From: Erysipelotrichaceae bacterium
GTDB lineage: Bacteria; Bacillota_I; Bacilli_A; Erysipelotrichales; Erysipelotrichaceae
Direction: 5' to 3'
Length of the DNA: 16,104 nt
NCBI GenBank assembly: GCA_900759455.1
Contig: CAAEVI010000076.1
Location: 1-16,104, forward strand
In this document: positions 1-8,195 of the stretch, one piece after another
Position numbering within the stretch: position 1 is the stretch's first letter
Layout: every line of letters starts with the position of its first letter
Made by a program: the position numbers and the translations under genes
Notes under the pieces: generated by a model
The model's database searches: none
Seen by the model: the letters and a program-made list of their open reading frames with translations, nothing else
Told to the model about the DNA's origin: nothing

Positions 1-737
1 GCACTTGGCAGCAGGCCGAGCCCGCCGATGAGCCCGCTGGTAAGGTCTGAAAGAATATCGCCATACAGATTCGGCATGACTAGGATATCGTATGCCTGCG
101 GATATTGTACAAGCTGCATGCACATATTATCCACAATGCGGTCGTCGCTGTCGATCTCCGGATATTCTTTGGCAATATCGTTGAAAATAGAAAGGAACAG
201 GCCGTCGCTCATTTTCAGGATATTGGCTTTGTGAACACAGGTGACACGACGTCGGTTGTTGGCTTTTGCATATTCGAATGCACGGCGAATGATACGTTCG
301 CTGGCCTGACGGGTAATGATCTTTGTCGCATGTACCGTGTTTTCGTCAATCTGTTTTTCTACCCCTACATATAAATCTTCTGTATTTTCACGGAACGTGA
401 CGATATTGACGTTAGGAAACGGTGTCTGGATCGCCGGATTGCTTTTGGCAGGCCGGACGTTAGCGTACAGATCATATTTTTTACGCAGCAAAACATTGAT
501 CGATCTGAATCCGGAACCGACCGGTGTCGTGATCGGTGATTTCAGCAGGATCTTGTTTTTTTCGAAAGAAGCAAAGGCTTCCGGGCTGACCAGTTCTCCG
601 CATTCTTCATAAAGCGGAAGACCCACCTGAAAAATTTCGTAATCCAAAGGAGCTTTGGCAGCCTTCAGGATGTCTAAGACTGCATCAGTGATTTCAGGTC
701 CGATGCCGTCCCCCTTAAACACGGTTATCGTTTTCAT
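1..737 (-). CDS. NAD-type isocitrate dehydrogenase, partial (C-terminus outside window)
   Basis: This beta-decarboxylating dehydrogenase converts isocitrate to 2-oxoglutarate and CO2 with reduction of NAD(P)+. About 245 residues are visible. The N-terminus reads MKTITVFKGDGIGPE, the nucleotide-fold start of the family. It is followed by FRSINVLLRKKYDLYANVRP, the substrate loop in the form used by isocitrate dehydrogenases rather than isopropylmalate dehydrogenases. Next come the RENTEDLYVGVE motif, VHKANILK, and the metal-binding PNLYGDILSD segment near the window edge. The start at 737 has a GGAGG about 9 nt upstream, which lies inside the end of the citrate synthase gene. The two reading frames overlap by 23 nt, suggesting coupled translation. 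With citrate synthase and aconitase next door, the role is 2-oxoglutarate supply for glutamate. NAD preference is inferred from the family; homoisocitrate dehydrogenase is a less likely alternative. Confidence 0.9.
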   Translation of the reverse strand, partial: MKTITVFKGDGIGPEITDAVLDILKAAKAPLDYEIFQVGLPLYEECGELVSPEAFASFEKNKILLKSPITTPVGSGFRSINVLLRKKYDLYANVRPAKSNPAIQTPFPNVNIVTFRENTEDLYVGVEKQIDENTVHATKIITRQASERIIRRAFEYAKANNRRRVTCVHKANILKMSDGLFLSIFNDIAKEYPEIDSDDRIVDNMCMQLVQYPQAYDILVMPNLYGDILSDLTSGLIGGLGLLPS

Positions 738-2061
738 CTTTTCTATCCTCCATTTTTTTATATTCATACAGTTCGCCGACATAGCGGGTTGCCGGACGCA
801 TGATCCGTCCGTCGTATAATTTGTTTTCGATATTGTGTGCCAGCCAGCCGACAATACGGCTGCAGACAAACAGCGGTGTATACAGATCTTTCGGGATGTT
901 GAGCATCGTATAGGCCAGCCCGCTGTACAGGTCCACATTGGCGCAGACATCGACGCCTTTTTTTTCTTTCATAAGACTGCGGGCCAGTCGTTCGTAACGC
1001 AGATAAAAGTTGAATACATCCTCTTTTCCTTTTTCCTTTGCCAGTCTTTCACAATAGGAACGGATGATTTCCGCCCGCGGATCCGACAGGGTATAGATGG
1101 CATGACCGATGCCATAGAGAAGACCGGATCGGTCATAAAAATCATGGTCCAGGATCTGAAGCAGGATGTCCCGCATCTCCTCATCACTGGCATGAAGGGA
1201 GATCTTTTCTTCCATGCATTTCATCATTTCCACGACCCTCATATTGGCGCCGCCATGGCGCGGTCCCTTCAGCGAACCGATGGATGCGCTCAGTGTAGAG
1301 TAAAAGTCAGAGCCGGTAGATGCTACGACTACATTGGTAAATGTCGAATTGTTTCCGCCGCCGTGATCTGCATGCAGCATCAGCAGGACATCCAGTGTCT
1401 GCGCTTCCGCCTGACTGTAACAATGGTCTGCCCGCAGCAGATAAAGGATGTTTTCCGCAATCGACAGATTTTGCTGCGGATAATGGATCGTCAGTGACTG
1501 ACGATCGCAGTAGTGCAGTTTCACTTGAAACAAAGAGGTGATCAGTTCCGGCATCTGTGCCAGCAAAGTGATTCCCTGACGCAGCACATTTTCCGGTGAA
1601 ATGTCTTCCGGTGAGTGATCATAGTCATAAAGTGCCAGCACCATCTGCTGCAGGCGGTTCATCAAGTGCGGGGAATGCGTCGGCAGTATGTTTGATTCCA
1701 TAAAATGATCCGGAAGCTCATAAGACACTGCCAGTACGGAATGAAATTCGTTCAGTTCCTCTTTTGCAGGCAGCCATCCGAACAACAGCAGGAAGCAGAC
1801 TTCCTCAAACCCCATATATGCTTTGTTTTCGACCAGTTCACGGATCTCATATCCCCTATATATGAGTTTTCCGTCAATTGGGCATTTTTTCTCATCCTTG
1901 TAGGTATAACCGACGACATCCGCAATGCGGGTGAGTCCGATCCGCACACCGGTACCGTCTTCGTTTCGAAGACCTTTTTTTACATTATAACGGCGATACA
2001 ATTCATTTTCGATCTGATTTTGCTTCACCGCTTTTTGAAAATAGGCATCGATCAATCCCAT
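715..2061 (-). CDS. Citrate synthase
   Basis: This 448-residue enzyme condenses oxaloacetate and acetyl-CoA to citrate. The family's active-site elements are all visible: the HADHGGGN helix (H230 and H233), GPRHGGAN with H269, GIGHAIYTLSDPRA with H320, the catalytic aspartate in NVDLYSG (D377), and the C-terminal arginine segment RPATRYVGE. It is longer than classical bacterial citrate synthases because of an N-terminal stretch of about 60 residues, seen also in anaerobic Bacillota versions. The ATG at 2061 is preceded by AAAGGAG with 9 nt spacing. It is the first gene of a unit with isocitrate dehydrogenase and is divergent from aconitase. 2-Methylcitrate synthase activity cannot be excluded from sequence, but no propionate genes are nearby and the neighbours favour citrate. 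Confidence 0.95.
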   Translation of the reverse strand: MGLIDAYFQKAVKQNQIENELYRRYNVKKGLRNEDGTGVRIGLTRIADVVGYTYKDEKKCPIDGKLIYRGYEIRELVENKAYMGFEEVCFLLLFGWLPAKEELNEFHSVLAVSYELPDHFMESNILPTHSPHLMNRLQQMVLALYDYDHSPEDISPENVLRQGITLLAQMPELITSLFQVKLHYCDRQSLTIHYPQQNLSIAENILYLLRADHCYSQAEAQTLDVLLMLHADHGGGNNSTFTNVVVASTGSDFYSTLSASIGSLKGPRHGGANMRVVEMMKCMEEKISLHASDEEMRDILLQILDHDFYDRSGLLYGIGHAIYTLSDPRAEIIRSYCERLAKEKGKEDVFNFYLRYERLARSLMKEKKGVDVCANVDLYSGLAYTMLNIPKDLYTPLFVCSRIVGWLAHNIENKLYDGRIMRPATRYVGELYEYKKMEDRKDENDNRV

Positions 2062-2175
2062 TTGAACACGCTCCTTTCATTATTTTCATAATTATATCAT
2101 ATTTTTTCAGAAAATATGAAATTATTTTCATATTATGTTATAATAGCGTTACATGAAAGTGAAAGGAGTAGATTT
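2062..2175. promoter_or_regulatory. Divergent promoter region between citrate synthase and aconitase
   Basis: Two extended -10 promoters face away from each other. On the plus strand the -10 is TATAAT at 2139-2144, preceded by TGT, with ATGAAA at 2116-2121 as a 4-of-6 -35 at 17 nt spacing. On the minus strand the -10 is TATAAT (plus coordinates 2091-2096), preceded by TGA, with TTCATA (2115-2120) as -35 at 18 nt spacing. The two -35 elements occupy the same bases. An inverted repeat with 9-bp arms (2097-2105 and 2111-2119) sits over them. The 12-mer ATTATTTTCATA occurs at 2079-2090 and again at 2121-2132, 42 nt apart. These look like operator sites, but no regulator is identified. Confidence 0.7.
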
Positions 2176-4098
2176 ATGGCCAGTTTAACGGAGAAAATTA
2201 TAAAAAGACATTTATGTGAAGGAAAATTGGAACCAGGGGAACCGATTGCCATTATCATTGATCAGACTCTGACACAGGATGCAACGGGAACGATGGCATA
2301 TCTGCAGCTGGAAGCGATGGGGGTCGATCAGGTGCAGACGGAACTGAGTGTCAGTTATGTTGATCACAATACATTGCAAAGCGGCTTTGAGAATGCGGAT
2401 GACCACAAGTATCTGCAGACTGTGGCTGAAAAGCACGGTGTGCTGTTTTCACGTCCGGGCAACGGAATCTGTCATCAGGTACATCTGGAGTGCTTTGCCA
2501 AACCGGGCAAGACGCTTTTGGGATCGGATTCACATACACCGACTGCCGGAGGGATTGGATCGCTAGCCATAGGCGCCGGAGGACTTGATGTCGCATGTGC
2601 GATGGCAGGGCGTCCCTTCCATCTGCGAATGCCTTCCGTCATCGGCATTGAGCTTAAAAATGAGCTGCGGCAGGGGGTCAGCTCAAAAGATATCATTTTA
2701 AAAGTACTGCAGCTGCTGAGCGTGAAAGGCGGTGTCGGCCGTGTCATGGAGTATTTCGGTGACGGTGTCAAGACGCTGAGCGTACCGCAGCGTGCAACAA
2801 TTACAAATATGGGAGCCGAACTGGGTGCTACTTCTTCTTTGTTTCCAAGTGATGAACGGACGCTTGAGTTTCTTCGTCAGCAAGGTCGTGAAGAAGATTT
2901 TGAAGCGCTTGAGGCAGATCCGGACGCACAGTATGAGAAGGTGATCACGATCGATCTGGCACAGCTGGAGCCGATGATCGCCTTACCGCATTCACCGGAT
3001 CATGTTTGTACGGTACGCGAGGTCGAAGGCATGAAGATCGATCAGGTATGCATCGGAAGCTGTACCAATTCCAGTTATCATGATCTTGTTTCCGTCGGCA
3101 ATATTGTGAAAGGAAAACATGTCCATAAGGATGTTTCCCTGACGGTATCACCGGGATCACGGCAGATTTTCAAGGAGCTGGCGGATAACGGCACGTTGAG
3201 TGATCTGATCCAAGCAGGGGCGAGAATTCTGGAGTGTACCTGCGGTCCATGCATCGGTATGGGGCAGTCACCGATCACGGAAGCTGTTTCTCTGCGGACC
3301 TTCAACCGCAATTTTTATGGACGAAGCGGTACGCTGAGCGCAAAGGTCTGTCTGGTTTCTCCGGAAACGGCAGCGTACAGCGCTCTCTGCGGAGAACTTC
3401 GTTCACCGCTGGGACTGACATATGAAGTGCCGAAGGAGCCGGCATTCATGAAGAGCGATCGTGCCATGTTCATTGCGCCGAAACCGGCAGAAGAAGCTAA
3501 GAATGTCACCGTTGTTCGCGGTCCGAATATCCGTCCGCTGCCGGTCAATACGCCGCTGCCGGACATGATCGATAAAAAGGTCATGATCAAGGTAGGCGAT
3601 AATATCACGACGGATCATATTGCACCTGCCGGCGCAAAGGTTCTGCCGTATCGCTCCAATATCGAAAAAATCAGTACTTTTGTATTTATGAACAATAAAG
3701 CCGACTTCCATGACTGCTGTAAAGAAAACGGCGGCGGCTTCATCATTGCCGGTGCCAATTACGGTCAGGGATCCAGCCGCGAACATGCGGCGCTGGCACC
3801 GATGTATCTGGGCATCAAGGCTGTCATCGCCAAAAGCTTTGCCCGTATCCACAAGGCAAATCTGATCAATTTCGGTATTCTTCCGCTGACGTTCACGGAC
3901 GAAAGCGATTATGAAACGATCGATGAAATGGATGAGCTGAGAATAGAAGAGATCGGCAGCATTCATCCGGGAGGAAAACTAAGCGTATATAATGTGACAA
4001 AGGATTGCTGTTTTACCGTAAGCTATGATCTCAGTGATCTGGATATTGAGACGCTGCGGGCAGGAGGAACACTGAACCTGATTCGTTCAAAGCAGTAA
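2176..4098 (+). CDS. Aconitate hydratase (aconitase)
   Basis: This enzyme isomerises citrate to isocitrate through cis-aconitate using a [4Fe-4S] cluster. The ATG at 2176 is chosen over the upstream ATG at 2116 because AAAGGAG (2162-2168) lies just before it and the upstream start would fall inside the promoter. The protein has 640 residues. LLGSDSHTPTAGGIGSLAIG (114-133) is the domain 1 signature. The cluster cysteines are C296 (GSCTNS), C356 and C359 (CTCGPC). RNFYGRSGT follows. The C-terminal swivel domain carries GDNITTDHIAPAG and the substrate-binding GANYGQGSSREHAA. The length fits the short 640-650 residue aconitase form rather than the roughly 900-residue AcnA. It is monocistronic and converges on the purine operon, whose terminator begins inside its stop codon. 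Confidence 0.95.
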   Translation: MASLTEKIIKRHLCEGKLEPGEPIAIIIDQTLTQDATGTMAYLQLEAMGVDQVQTELSVSYVDHNTLQSGFENADDHKYLQTVAEKHGVLFSRPGNGICHQVHLECFAKPGKTLLGSDSHTPTAGGIGSLAIGAGGLDVACAMAGRPFHLRMPSVIGIELKNELRQGVSSKDIILKVLQLLSVKGGVGRVMEYFGDGVKTLSVPQRATITNMGAELGATSSLFPSDERTLEFLRQQGREEDFEALEADPDAQYEKVITIDLAQLEPMIALPHSPDHVCTVREVEGMKIDQVCIGSCTNSSYHDLVSVGNIVKGKHVHKDVSLTVSPGSRQIFKELADNGTLSDLIQAGARILECTCGPCIGMGQSPITEAVSLRTFNRNFYGRSGTLSAKVCLVSPETAAYSALCGELRSPLGLTYEVPKEPAFMKSDRAMFIAPKPAEEAKNVTVVRGPNIRPLPVNTPLPDMIDKKVMIKVGDNITTDHIAPAGAKVLPYRSNIEKISTFVFMNNKADFHDCCKENGGGFIIAGANYGQGSSREHAALAPMYLGIKAVIAKSFARIHKANLINFGILPLTFTDESDYETIDEMDELRIEEIGSIHPGGKLSVYNVTKDCCFTVSYDLSDLDIETLRAGGTLNLIRSKQ

Positions 4099-4140
4099 AA
4101 AAAGGCATGCAAATCCGCTTTCGGGCAGATATGCATGTCT
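4097..4140 (-). terminator. Intrinsic terminator of the purine/molybdenum hydroxylase operon
   Basis: Read on the minus strand, CATGCA (4137-4132) pairs with TGCATG (4111-4106). There is one internal mismatch, then a further five pairs closing a loop that contains CGAAAG. Seven U residues follow (plus-strand A 4097-4103). The U tract lies over the aconitase stop codon, so the two converging units share these bases. In the plus direction the hairpin is followed only by TCTATTTT, so it may stop aconitase transcripts weakly. Confidence 0.75.
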
Positions 4141-4143
4141 ATT

Positions 4144-4695
4144 TTAATAATATAAATCTTTCGGAGAGTCAATGTCCCGCAACTCTTCGCCCTCTGTTTT
4201 GATGAGTGTCACAGAGGAAAGATGCCGGAGAGCGATTTTTTTAGCTCCCTGATCTCCTTGCAGCTCCCTGATTTCCGGCCAGTATTTTTTAGGAAAGAGC
4301 ATGGGATTCTTGATTTCCTCATCATATGCGGCAACGATCCGATCACAAGAAGCGGCTGCCAGCATATGATCGATGGTCTTTACAGAAAGGCCCGGCATGT
4401 CCGCCACCAGGAACATAGCACATTCGGATGAAGAACAGGCCTGCAGGCCAAGCCGGATCGAAGAAGATATGCCCTGATCGGGATGTTCGTTGATGACCAC
4501 ATCAAAGCTGTATGCACGTGCTGCTTCGGCAATTTGCGAATACTGCGTGACAACGATGACATGTTCAAACTTGCTTCGGTCGATTTTGTCGAAGGTGTGC
4601 AGGATCAGCGGTTTTCCCTGATAGAGATGAAGCAGCTTATTTGCCTGAAAGCGTGTGCTGTTTCCGGCTGCCAGAATGATAAGATCAGTCTTCAT
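4144..4695 (-). CDS. MobA/MocA-like molybdenum cofactor nucleotidyltransferase
   Basis: This 183-residue nucleotidyltransferase has the MobA-like fold. The N-terminal NTP-binding loop is LAAGNSTRFQANKLL (8-22). It is followed by QGISSSIRLGL (74-84), the metal-binding aspartate in VADMPG (D99), NPMLFPKKY (130-138), GDQGAKK (147-153) and DIDSP near the end (D174). MocA and MobA relatives transfer CMP or GMP to molybdopterin. Genes like this next to xanthine-dehydrogenase-type enzymes usually make the cytosine dinucleotide form used by that family. CTP use is an inference, because the loop has RF where textbook MocA has RMG. Its ATG lies inside the end of the molybdenum subunit gene (11-nt overlap), and it is the last gene before the terminator. 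Confidence 0.85.
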   Translation of the reverse strand: MKTDLIILAAGNSTRFQANKLLHLYQGKPLILHTFDKIDRSKFEHVIVVTQYSQIAEAARAYSFDVVINEHPDQGISSSIRLGLQACSSSECAMFLVADMPGLSVKTIDHMLAAASCDRIVAAYDEEIKNPMLFPKKYWPEIRELQGDQGAKKIALRHLSSVTLIKTEGEELRDIDSPKDLYY

Positions 4696-6961
4696 CTTGT
4701 CTCAACAGTACTTTTTCAGCTGTGATCGGCAAGGTCCGCACCTGAAAGCCGGTTGCGTGCGCTACTGCACTGGCGATAGCGGGAGAAGGTGTATTGATGA
4801 CAACTTCTCCGATGGATTTGGCACCAAAAGGACCGTTGTCTTCATAGCTGCTTTCGAAGTCCACACGGATATTGCCCACATCCAGGCGTGTCGGGATCTT
4901 ATACTGCATGAAAGAGCTGTTCTGCATCCTGCCATTATGATCATAACCGATTTCTTCAAACAGGGCCATTCCTATTCCCTGGGCAATACCGCCTTCTGTC
5001 TGGATCCTTGCCAGGTTCGGATTGATGACCGTGCCGCAGTCTACGACGGCAACATAATCATGTACCTTGATTTCTCCGGTCAGCTTGTCGACATCCACCT
5101 CAGCGATCCCGGCCATGAACGGTGGCGGAGAAGTAGGGGAAACATGCGACGCACTGGCAATCAGCACTTTTCCTTTTCCCCCGGCAAAGCATTGGTTGGC
5201 AAAATCTTTCAGCGATATGCTTTTGCTATCCTCTGCAGCCGTGATCATAGTTCCGTCAAAGCAGATGTGCGAAGGATCGACATCCAGCAGCACGGCAGCC
5301 TGCGCGACGATCTGTTCACGAAGCGTTTCGCATGCCTTGACCACGGCCATGCCGGTCACATATGTCGTTGCGCTGGCGTATGAGCCGGTGTCATACGGAG
5401 AGAAGTCGGTATCAACGCCCTGTGTGATGACCTGATCGACATCACAGTCCAGACATTCCGCCGCCATCTGCGCCAAAATCGTGTCACAGCCGGTCCCCAT
5501 ATCGGTTGCCCCGATAGCCAGCGTGTAAAATCCGTCATCCTGCAGTTTGATTTCCACAGATCCGATATCGACATTGGCAATGCCGGATCCCTGCATGGAC
5601 AGTGCGACACCGAGGCCGCGTACCTTGTCACCGAGATCTTGGCGCAGCGGTTTGTTTTGATAATCGATCATTTCCATTGCCCTTTTCAGGCAGCGTTCCA
5701 GAGCACAGCTGTTCAAATGTTCATTATAGTACATCGGCAGGTCTTCATTTTCCCTGACCATGTTTTTAAAACGAAGTTCGCAAGGATCGATCTGCAGTTC
5801 ATCGGCCAGCTCATTGACGATGGATTCCACTGCGAAAAGTCCCTGTGTCGCTCCATAGCCGCGATAAGCGCCGGCTGTCATTGTATTTGTATAAACGACA
5901 TCGCTGACAAAGCGTGCTGCTTTCACATGATTATAGAGTGGCAGTGACTTGTGACCGGAAAGGCCGACAGTCGTAGAACCGTGCTCTCCGTAGGCGCCGG
6001 TATTGGAAAGGGTATACAGATCGAGCGCAATGATATTTCCTTCACGGTCCGCACCGATTTTGACCTGCATCTGCATTTCATGACGGGAATTGCTGGCAGT
6101 CAGTGTTTCTTCACGCGTATAAACGATTTTCGACGGTCGTTTCAGCTTCCAAGTTACGAAAGCCGCGAAAATTTCCGTGCAGCCGGTCTGTTTGGCACCG
6201 AAACCGCCGCCGATGCGCGGTTTGATCACGCGGATCTTGCTTTTGGGAATTTCCAGAGCATTGCTCAGGATACGGCGAATGTGAAAAGGTACCTGTGTGG
6301 AACTGACACAGTTGAGCCGGCCGTATGCATCGATATAGGCAAAGGAACGCATCGTTTCCATCATGGCCTGGGCATTGGCTTTCGTGTGATAAGTGCGCTG
6401 CAGCACAACGTCACAGTGGCTGAAAGCTTCATCTACATCGTTGTAGCTGGTTTCCTCGTGTGCCAGTATGTTGCGGAAGCGGTCATTACCGATTTCACAC
6501 AGCATTTTGTAATCGTCTTCGGCATGAATGACTGACGGGTGATCGATGGCCTTGCGGAAGTCAAGGATCGGTTCGTAAACTTCGTATTTTACCTTGATCA
6601 GCTTCATGGCGCGCATGGCCGTTTCTTCATTGTCGGCAACGACCAGAGCCACCTCGTCACCGACGTAGCGGACGATCTGATCCAGGATCTTGCGGTCATA
6701 AGGAGAAGGTTCCGGGAAGGTCTGACCGGCCAGCGTAAAGCGTGAGTCCGGAACGTCTTTATAAGTATAAATGGCAGCTACGCCGGGAACACGGCTGGCT
6801 GCAGTTGTATCAATTTCGATGATCTTGGCAAAGGCATGAGGAGATCGCAGAATCTTGATGATCAGGCAGTCTTTCATGGCAATATCATCCGTAAAGAGCG
6901 GTTTTCCGCTCAGCAGCGCATAAGCGTCCTTTTTTACGGCCGATTGATTGATCTGTTTCAT
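4685..6961 (-). CDS. Xanthine dehydrogenase family molybdenum-binding subunit
   Basis: This is the catalytic subunit of a three-subunit molybdenum hydroxylase, probably oxidising hypoxanthine or xanthine. It has 758 residues. The N-terminal aldehyde-oxidase-type domain starts at about residue 15. The cofactor-binding domains show RIGGGFGAKQT (249-259), GAYRGYGATQ (364-373), GATDMGTG (484-491), and GPFGAKSIGE with the expected base glutamate at E719. R367 matches the substrate arginine of purine-oxidising members. The position that is glutamate in animal xanthine dehydrogenase (GGKE) is glutamine here (Q258). The start at 6961 is preferred to the upstream ATG at 7033 because it carries GGAGG and overlaps the stop of the iron-sulfur subunit as ATGA. 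The purine assignment rests mostly on the permease and riboswitch of the same operon. Confidence 0.9.
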   Translation of the reverse strand: MKQINQSAVKKDAYALLSGKPLFTDDIAMKDCLIIKILRSPHAFAKIIEIDTTAASRVPGVAAIYTYKDVPDSRFTLAGQTFPEPSPYDRKILDQIVRYVGDEVALVVADNEETAMRAMKLIKVKYEVYEPILDFRKAIDHPSVIHAEDDYKMLCEIGNDRFRNILAHEETSYNDVDEAFSHCDVVLQRTYHTKANAQAMMETMRSFAYIDAYGRLNCVSSTQVPFHIRRILSNALEIPKSKIRVIKPRIGGGFGAKQTGCTEIFAAFVTWKLKRPSKIVYTREETLTASNSRHEMQMQVKIGADREGNIIALDLYTLSNTGAYGEHGSTTVGLSGHKSLPLYNHVKAARFVSDVVYTNTMTAGAYRGYGATQGLFAVESIVNELADELQIDPCELRFKNMVRENEDLPMYYNEHLNSCALERCLKRAMEMIDYQNKPLRQDLGDKVRGLGVALSMQGSGIANVDIGSVEIKLQDDGFYTLAIGATDMGTGCDTILAQMAAECLDCDVDQVITQGVDTDFSPYDTGSYASATTYVTGMAVVKACETLREQIVAQAAVLLDVDPSHICFDGTMITAAEDSKSISLKDFANQCFAGGKGKVLIASASHVSPTSPPPFMAGIAEVDVDKLTGEIKVHDYVAVVDCGTVINPNLARIQTEGGIAQGIGMALFEEIGYDHNGRMQNSSFMQYKIPTRLDVGNIRVDFESSYEDNGPFGAKSIGEVVINTPSPAIASAVAHATGFQVRTLPITAEKVLLRQDED

Positions 6962-7419
6962 TTGTCCACCTCCATGTTGCTGAGATATTTGCTGACGGCA
7001 CGCAGCTGCCCCATGTAACCGGTGCAGCGGCACAGATTGCCGGACAGGTATTCCTTGATCTGCTGCATGGAAGGTTCTTTCAGTTCACGTTTCATTGCCA
7101 GGACGTTCATGATCAGTCCCGGTGAACAATAGCCGCATTGCTCGGCACCTTCCTGTGCCATGTATCTGGCAAATGCCGCTGCTTCCTGTTCAACGCCTTC
7201 TAGCGTGGTGATCTCATGTCCGTCACATTTGACACATAACAGAGAACAGGAAAGTACCGGTTTTTGATCCATCCAGACTGTGCAAAGTCCGCAGTTGGCA
7301 GTTTCACAGCCGCGCTTCACGCTGTAGCAGCCGTGACTGCGCAGAAAATCGATCAGAAGCAGGTCGCTGGCGACTTCTTCCTGAATCAGTGTATTGTTTA
7401 CTTTTATCTTGATCTTCAT
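6958..7419 (-). CDS. Xanthine dehydrogenase family [2Fe-2S] subunit
   Basis: This 153-residue electron-transfer subunit carries two [2Fe-2S] clusters. The plant-ferredoxin-type domain has C38, C43, C46 and C58 in RGCETANCGLC...C spacing. The C-terminal helical domain has C95 and C98 (QCGYCSPG) and C130 and C132 (NLCRCTGY). Both sets are complete, and the length is typical of the separate small subunit. Electrons should pass from the molybdenum site through these clusters to the FAD subunit. The gene overlaps the FAD-subunit stop by 4 nt (ATGA) and the molybdenum-subunit start by 4 nt (ATGA), which supports one co-translated complex. Confidence 0.95.
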   Translation of the reverse strand: MKIKIKVNNTLIQEEVASDLLLIDFLRSHGCYSVKRGCETANCGLCTVWMDQKPVLSCSLLCVKCDGHEITTLEGVEQEAAAFARYMAQEGAEQCGYCSPGLIMNVLAMKRELKEPSMQQIKEYLSGNLCRCTGYMGQLRAVSKYLSNMEVDK

Positions 7420-8186
7420 GCGCTTTCCTCCTCCATTTTCTTCAACGCCTTGATGCAGAGAGCTTCTGCAAGTGCCTGCCGGTATTCTTTTTTGGCACGC
7501 ATATTAGAGCCGCATTCCACCATTGCTTTCAGCTTAGCGGCAGCCAGATGCGGTTCCTCCTTCTTGATGACATAGCGTTTTGCTTTCTGCGGACGCGCTC
7601 CGACATTGCAGATGTAATGATCATTGTCTTCACAAATGCTTATATTCAGAACGGAAATATCGGTTGCGCTTTTGCGCATGCATGCAAAGGCGCGTTTCGC
7701 GTGATCTTTGTAAATGACAATATGGGTGATGATGTCACGCTGGTAATCGCTGTTGACAAAAGATTCGATATCCATGGCACCTCCACGATAGAGGATCACT
7801 TCACATTTCAGACTCATTAAAGCACAGATGACATCTGAAAAGCCGAAACGTGAATAAACGCTTCCTCCGATTGTCGCAAGGTTGCGGAACTGCACACCGA
7901 CGATGTCTTTCACACTATCCCTGATGACGTTGCCGCACCATTGGTTCAGCTGTTCATGCAGCTCCAGCGTGCGCAGGGTCACTCCGGCACCGATCGTAAA
8001 TTTTTCGTCATCTTCTTCGATCTGATCCAGATGAAGAAGTTCCAAATCGATGGCCTGCGGGATGATGCGGTCTTCCATCTTCAGCCACAGCATACCGGCA
8101 ATGATCTGATTGTTGCGGTTTTTCGAAAGCAGTTCGTATGCTTCTTCAAGGGTTTCCGCTTTTTTGTATTGTTGAATTTTTAGCAT
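7416..8186 (-). CDS. Xanthine dehydrogenase family FAD-binding subunit
   Basis: This 256-residue subunit carries the FAD_binding_5 fold followed by a CO-dehydrogenase-flavoprotein C-terminal domain, and should pass electrons from the iron-sulfur clusters to NAD+ or another acceptor. The first FAD loop is IIAGMLWLKM (28-37) where the classic form is AGGTDL. The second is RNLATIGGSVYSRFGFSDV, with the conserved ATIGG but an unusual tail. The protein is somewhat shorter than the usual 280-300 residues, mainly at the C-terminal end. The ATG at 8186 has AGGAGG just upstream. The gene is 9 nt downstream of the ABC ATPase stop, the widest junction in the operon. Confidence 0.88.
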   Translation of the reverse strand: MLKIQQYKKAETLEEAYELLSKNRNNQIIAGMLWLKMEDRIIPQAIDLELLHLDQIEEDDEKFTIGAGVTLRTLELHEQLNQWCGNVIRDSVKDIVGVQFRNLATIGGSVYSRFGFSDVICALMSLKCEVILYRGGAMDIESFVNSDYQRDIITHIVIYKDHAKRAFACMRKSATDISVLNISICEDNDHYICNVGARPQKAKRYVIKKEEPHLAAAKLKAMVECGSNMRAKKEYRQALAEALCIKALKKMEEESA

Positions 8187-8195
8187 GGCTACCTC

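Noticed and set aside
835..1497. 220-codon plus-strand ORF opposite citrate synthase
   Set aside because: Antisense shadow of a gene with all catalytic motifs intact; the translated product has no family character.
2116..2175. Upstream in-frame ATG extending aconitase by 20 residues
   Set aside because: It would start upstream of the -10 element and lacks a ribosome binding site; the ATG at 2176 has AAAGGAG.
4655..5383. 242-codon plus-strand ORF opposite the molybdenum subunit
   Set aside because: Antisense shadow; no ribosome binding site and no recognisable domain.
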